From OMOG01 sp041485845 (GTDB lineage Bacteria; Acidobacteriota; Terriglobia; Bryobacterales; Bryobacteraceae), in assembly GCA_041485845.1 (NCBI GenBank), contig JBGPKH010000523.1, forward strand, positions 1 through 6,553: a DNA stretch of 6,553 nt, written 5' to 3'. Under the pieces are notes generated by a model. It was not told the DNA's origin and did no database searches. It was given only the letters and a program-made list of their open reading frames with translations. Position numbers and translations under genes: made by a program. Of this stretch, positions 5,704 to 6,553 are shown one piece after another (positions within the stretch are counted from its first letter, which is position 1; each line of letters starts with the position of its first letter).

Positions 5704-5709
5704 CGGCGC

Positions 5710-5714
5710 CCTCC
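5710..5714 (-). promoter_or_regulatory. Shine-Dalgarno site that decides the BFN start
   Basis: On the minus strand this reads GGAGG, six bases before the ATG at 5703-5701. It lies inside the seven extra codons that the upstream ATG at 5724 would add, which supports the shorter protein. Confidence 0.7.
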
Positions 5715-5723
5715 CAGTTTTCA

Positions 5724-6553
5724 TTACACCACAGTTACGCTCTCGCCCACCAACGAGTTGGGACCGGAACGCGTCACCCGCACCGGGAGGTACTGGCCGA
5801 GCGTGGGACCGGCGTCGTGGCTGTTGGTAAAATTGAGCGTTCGATTGTCGGACGTGCGTCCGATCCACTGGCCGAGCGATTCGTGCCGGCCTTCCACCAG
5901 CACTTCGCGCACCTCGCCGATCAACTCCGAGTTGCGGCGGATCTGGATGGCGCGCTGCTTCTCTTGCAGGATGAGCAGACGGCGCTGCTTCTCTTCGTCG
6001 GAGATGCGATCCGGCATCTGGAGCGCGGCGGTATTGGGGCGCGGCGAGTACTTGAAGCTGAACAGCGAATCGTACTGCACTTCGTCGAGCAGGTCGAGGG
6101 TCTGCCGGAAGTCCTCCTCCGTCTCGCCCGGGAAGCCGACGATGATGTCGGTGGTGATGGAGTAGCGGCGTTTGGCGGTCTTGAGCCACTCGATGCGGCG
6201 CATGTAGTCGTCGCGCGTGTAGAGCCGGTCCATGGATGCCAGGACTCGCGACGATCCCGACTGCACCGGCAAGTGCACGTGATCGCAGAGCACCGGGTTG
6301 GCGTCCATGGCGTCCACAATGCCGCGGACGAAATCGCGCGGGTGGGACGTGGTGTAGCGGACGCGGCGGATGCCGGGCACCTGGGCAATGCGCTCCAGAA
6401 GCGTGGCGAAATCCCAGCCGGCGGGCGAAGGATCGCGGTAGCTGTTCACGTTTTGCCCGAGCAACTGGATTTCGGTGTAGCCGCGCTCCGCCAGGCCGCG
6501 GGCTTCCGCCATGACGCTCTCGCTGGTGCGGCTGCGCTCGGGGCCGCGGGTGA
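5724..6553 (-). CDS. miaB: MiaB, tRNA-2-methylthio-N6-dimethylallyladenosine synthase (C-terminal 275 residues)
   Basis: MiaB is a radical-SAM methylthiotransferase that converts i6A37 to ms2i6A37 in tRNAs reading UNN codons. The gene enters from the right edge; its first visible residues 'TRGPERSRTSESV' normally follow directly after the CxxxCxxC cluster, so the [4Fe-4S] cysteines and the N-terminal MTTase domain lie outside the window. Visible are 'EIQLLGQNVNSY', the barrel blocks 'RRVRYTTSHPRDF', 'HVHLPVQSGSSRVLASMDR' and 'TDIIVGFPGETEEDF', then 'FSFKYSPRPNTAA'. The last 65 or so residues ('EVREVLVEGRH' to the end) are the TRAM RNA-binding domain. The 'GQNVNSY' and 'YSPRPNTAA' forms fit MiaB better than RimO or MtaB. 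The stop codon shares one base with an ATG of the BFN gene (TAATG), which points to one transcript. Confidence 0.95.
   Translation of the reverse strand, partial: TRGPERSRTSESVMAEARGLAERGYTEIQLLGQNVNSYRDPSPAGWDFATLLERIAQVPGIRRVRYTTSHPRDFVRGIVDAMDANPVLCDHVHLPVQSGSSRVLASMDRLYTRDDYMRRIEWLKTAKRRYSITTDIIVGFPGETEEDFRQTLDLLDEVQYDSLFSFKYSPRPNTAALQMPDRISDEEKQRRLLILQEKQRAIQIRRNSELIGEVREVLVEGRHESLGQWIGRTSDNRTLNFTNSHDAGPTLGQYLPVRVTRSGPNSLVGESVTVV

Noticed and set aside
5704..6189. N-terminal extension of the BFN gene giving a 323-aa frame
   Set aside because: The extra 160 residues are Arg/Pro/Ala-rich and lie entirely antiparallel in frame to clear MiaB coding sequence; they are an out-of-frame shadow on the same strand.

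Overview
The window is high-GC bacterial DNA with tightly packed genes. The gene content suggests an Acidobacteriota-type (Solibacter/Bryobacter-like) soil bacterium: a Tat-exported enolase-superfamily protein, a secreted glycine-zipper protein opening with an 'LPAGTRLSVRL' motif, a YVTN/streptogramin-lyase-like propeller, and miaB coupled to a BFN-domain (DUF151) gene. The phylum is an inference from gene content, not from a marker gene.

Layout: (1) 1-244, + strand: the C-terminal end of a beta-propeller protein. It converges on (2) 327-1556, - strand: an exported mandelate racemase/muconate lactonizing enzyme-like protein. Two hairpins lie between the two stop codons. (3) 1605-2225, - strand: an exported glycine-zipper protein, 48 bp upstream of the enolase-like gene and possibly cotranscribed with it. 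(4) A short divergent control region with a tandem 10-bp repeat (2257-2277). (5) 2313-3743, + strand: complete tldD, with no tldE after it in the window. (6) 3744-4915: an accessory-looking patch holding noncoding lower-GC DNA, an intact Xre-type antitoxin gene, a BrnT-type toxin gene lacking its N-terminal third, and the C-terminal 48 codons of a VapC-like PIN toxin. An unexplained open minus-strand frame runs antisense to the start of the PIN fragment. (7) 4916-6553, - strand: a tightly coupled operon, miaB (5' part outside the window), then a BFN-domain gene, then a 101-aa protein of unknown function, joined by TAATG- and GTGA-type junctions.

The operon at the right and tldD are ordinary housekeeping genes. 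The most interesting part is the 1.2-kb patch between them. It looks like a toxin-antitoxin graveyard in which one antitoxin stays intact and carries an in-frame 38-bp direct repeat, while both toxin genes have lost their 5' ends. I see no CRISPR array, no tRNA or rRNA gene, no transposase and no clear novel defence system.
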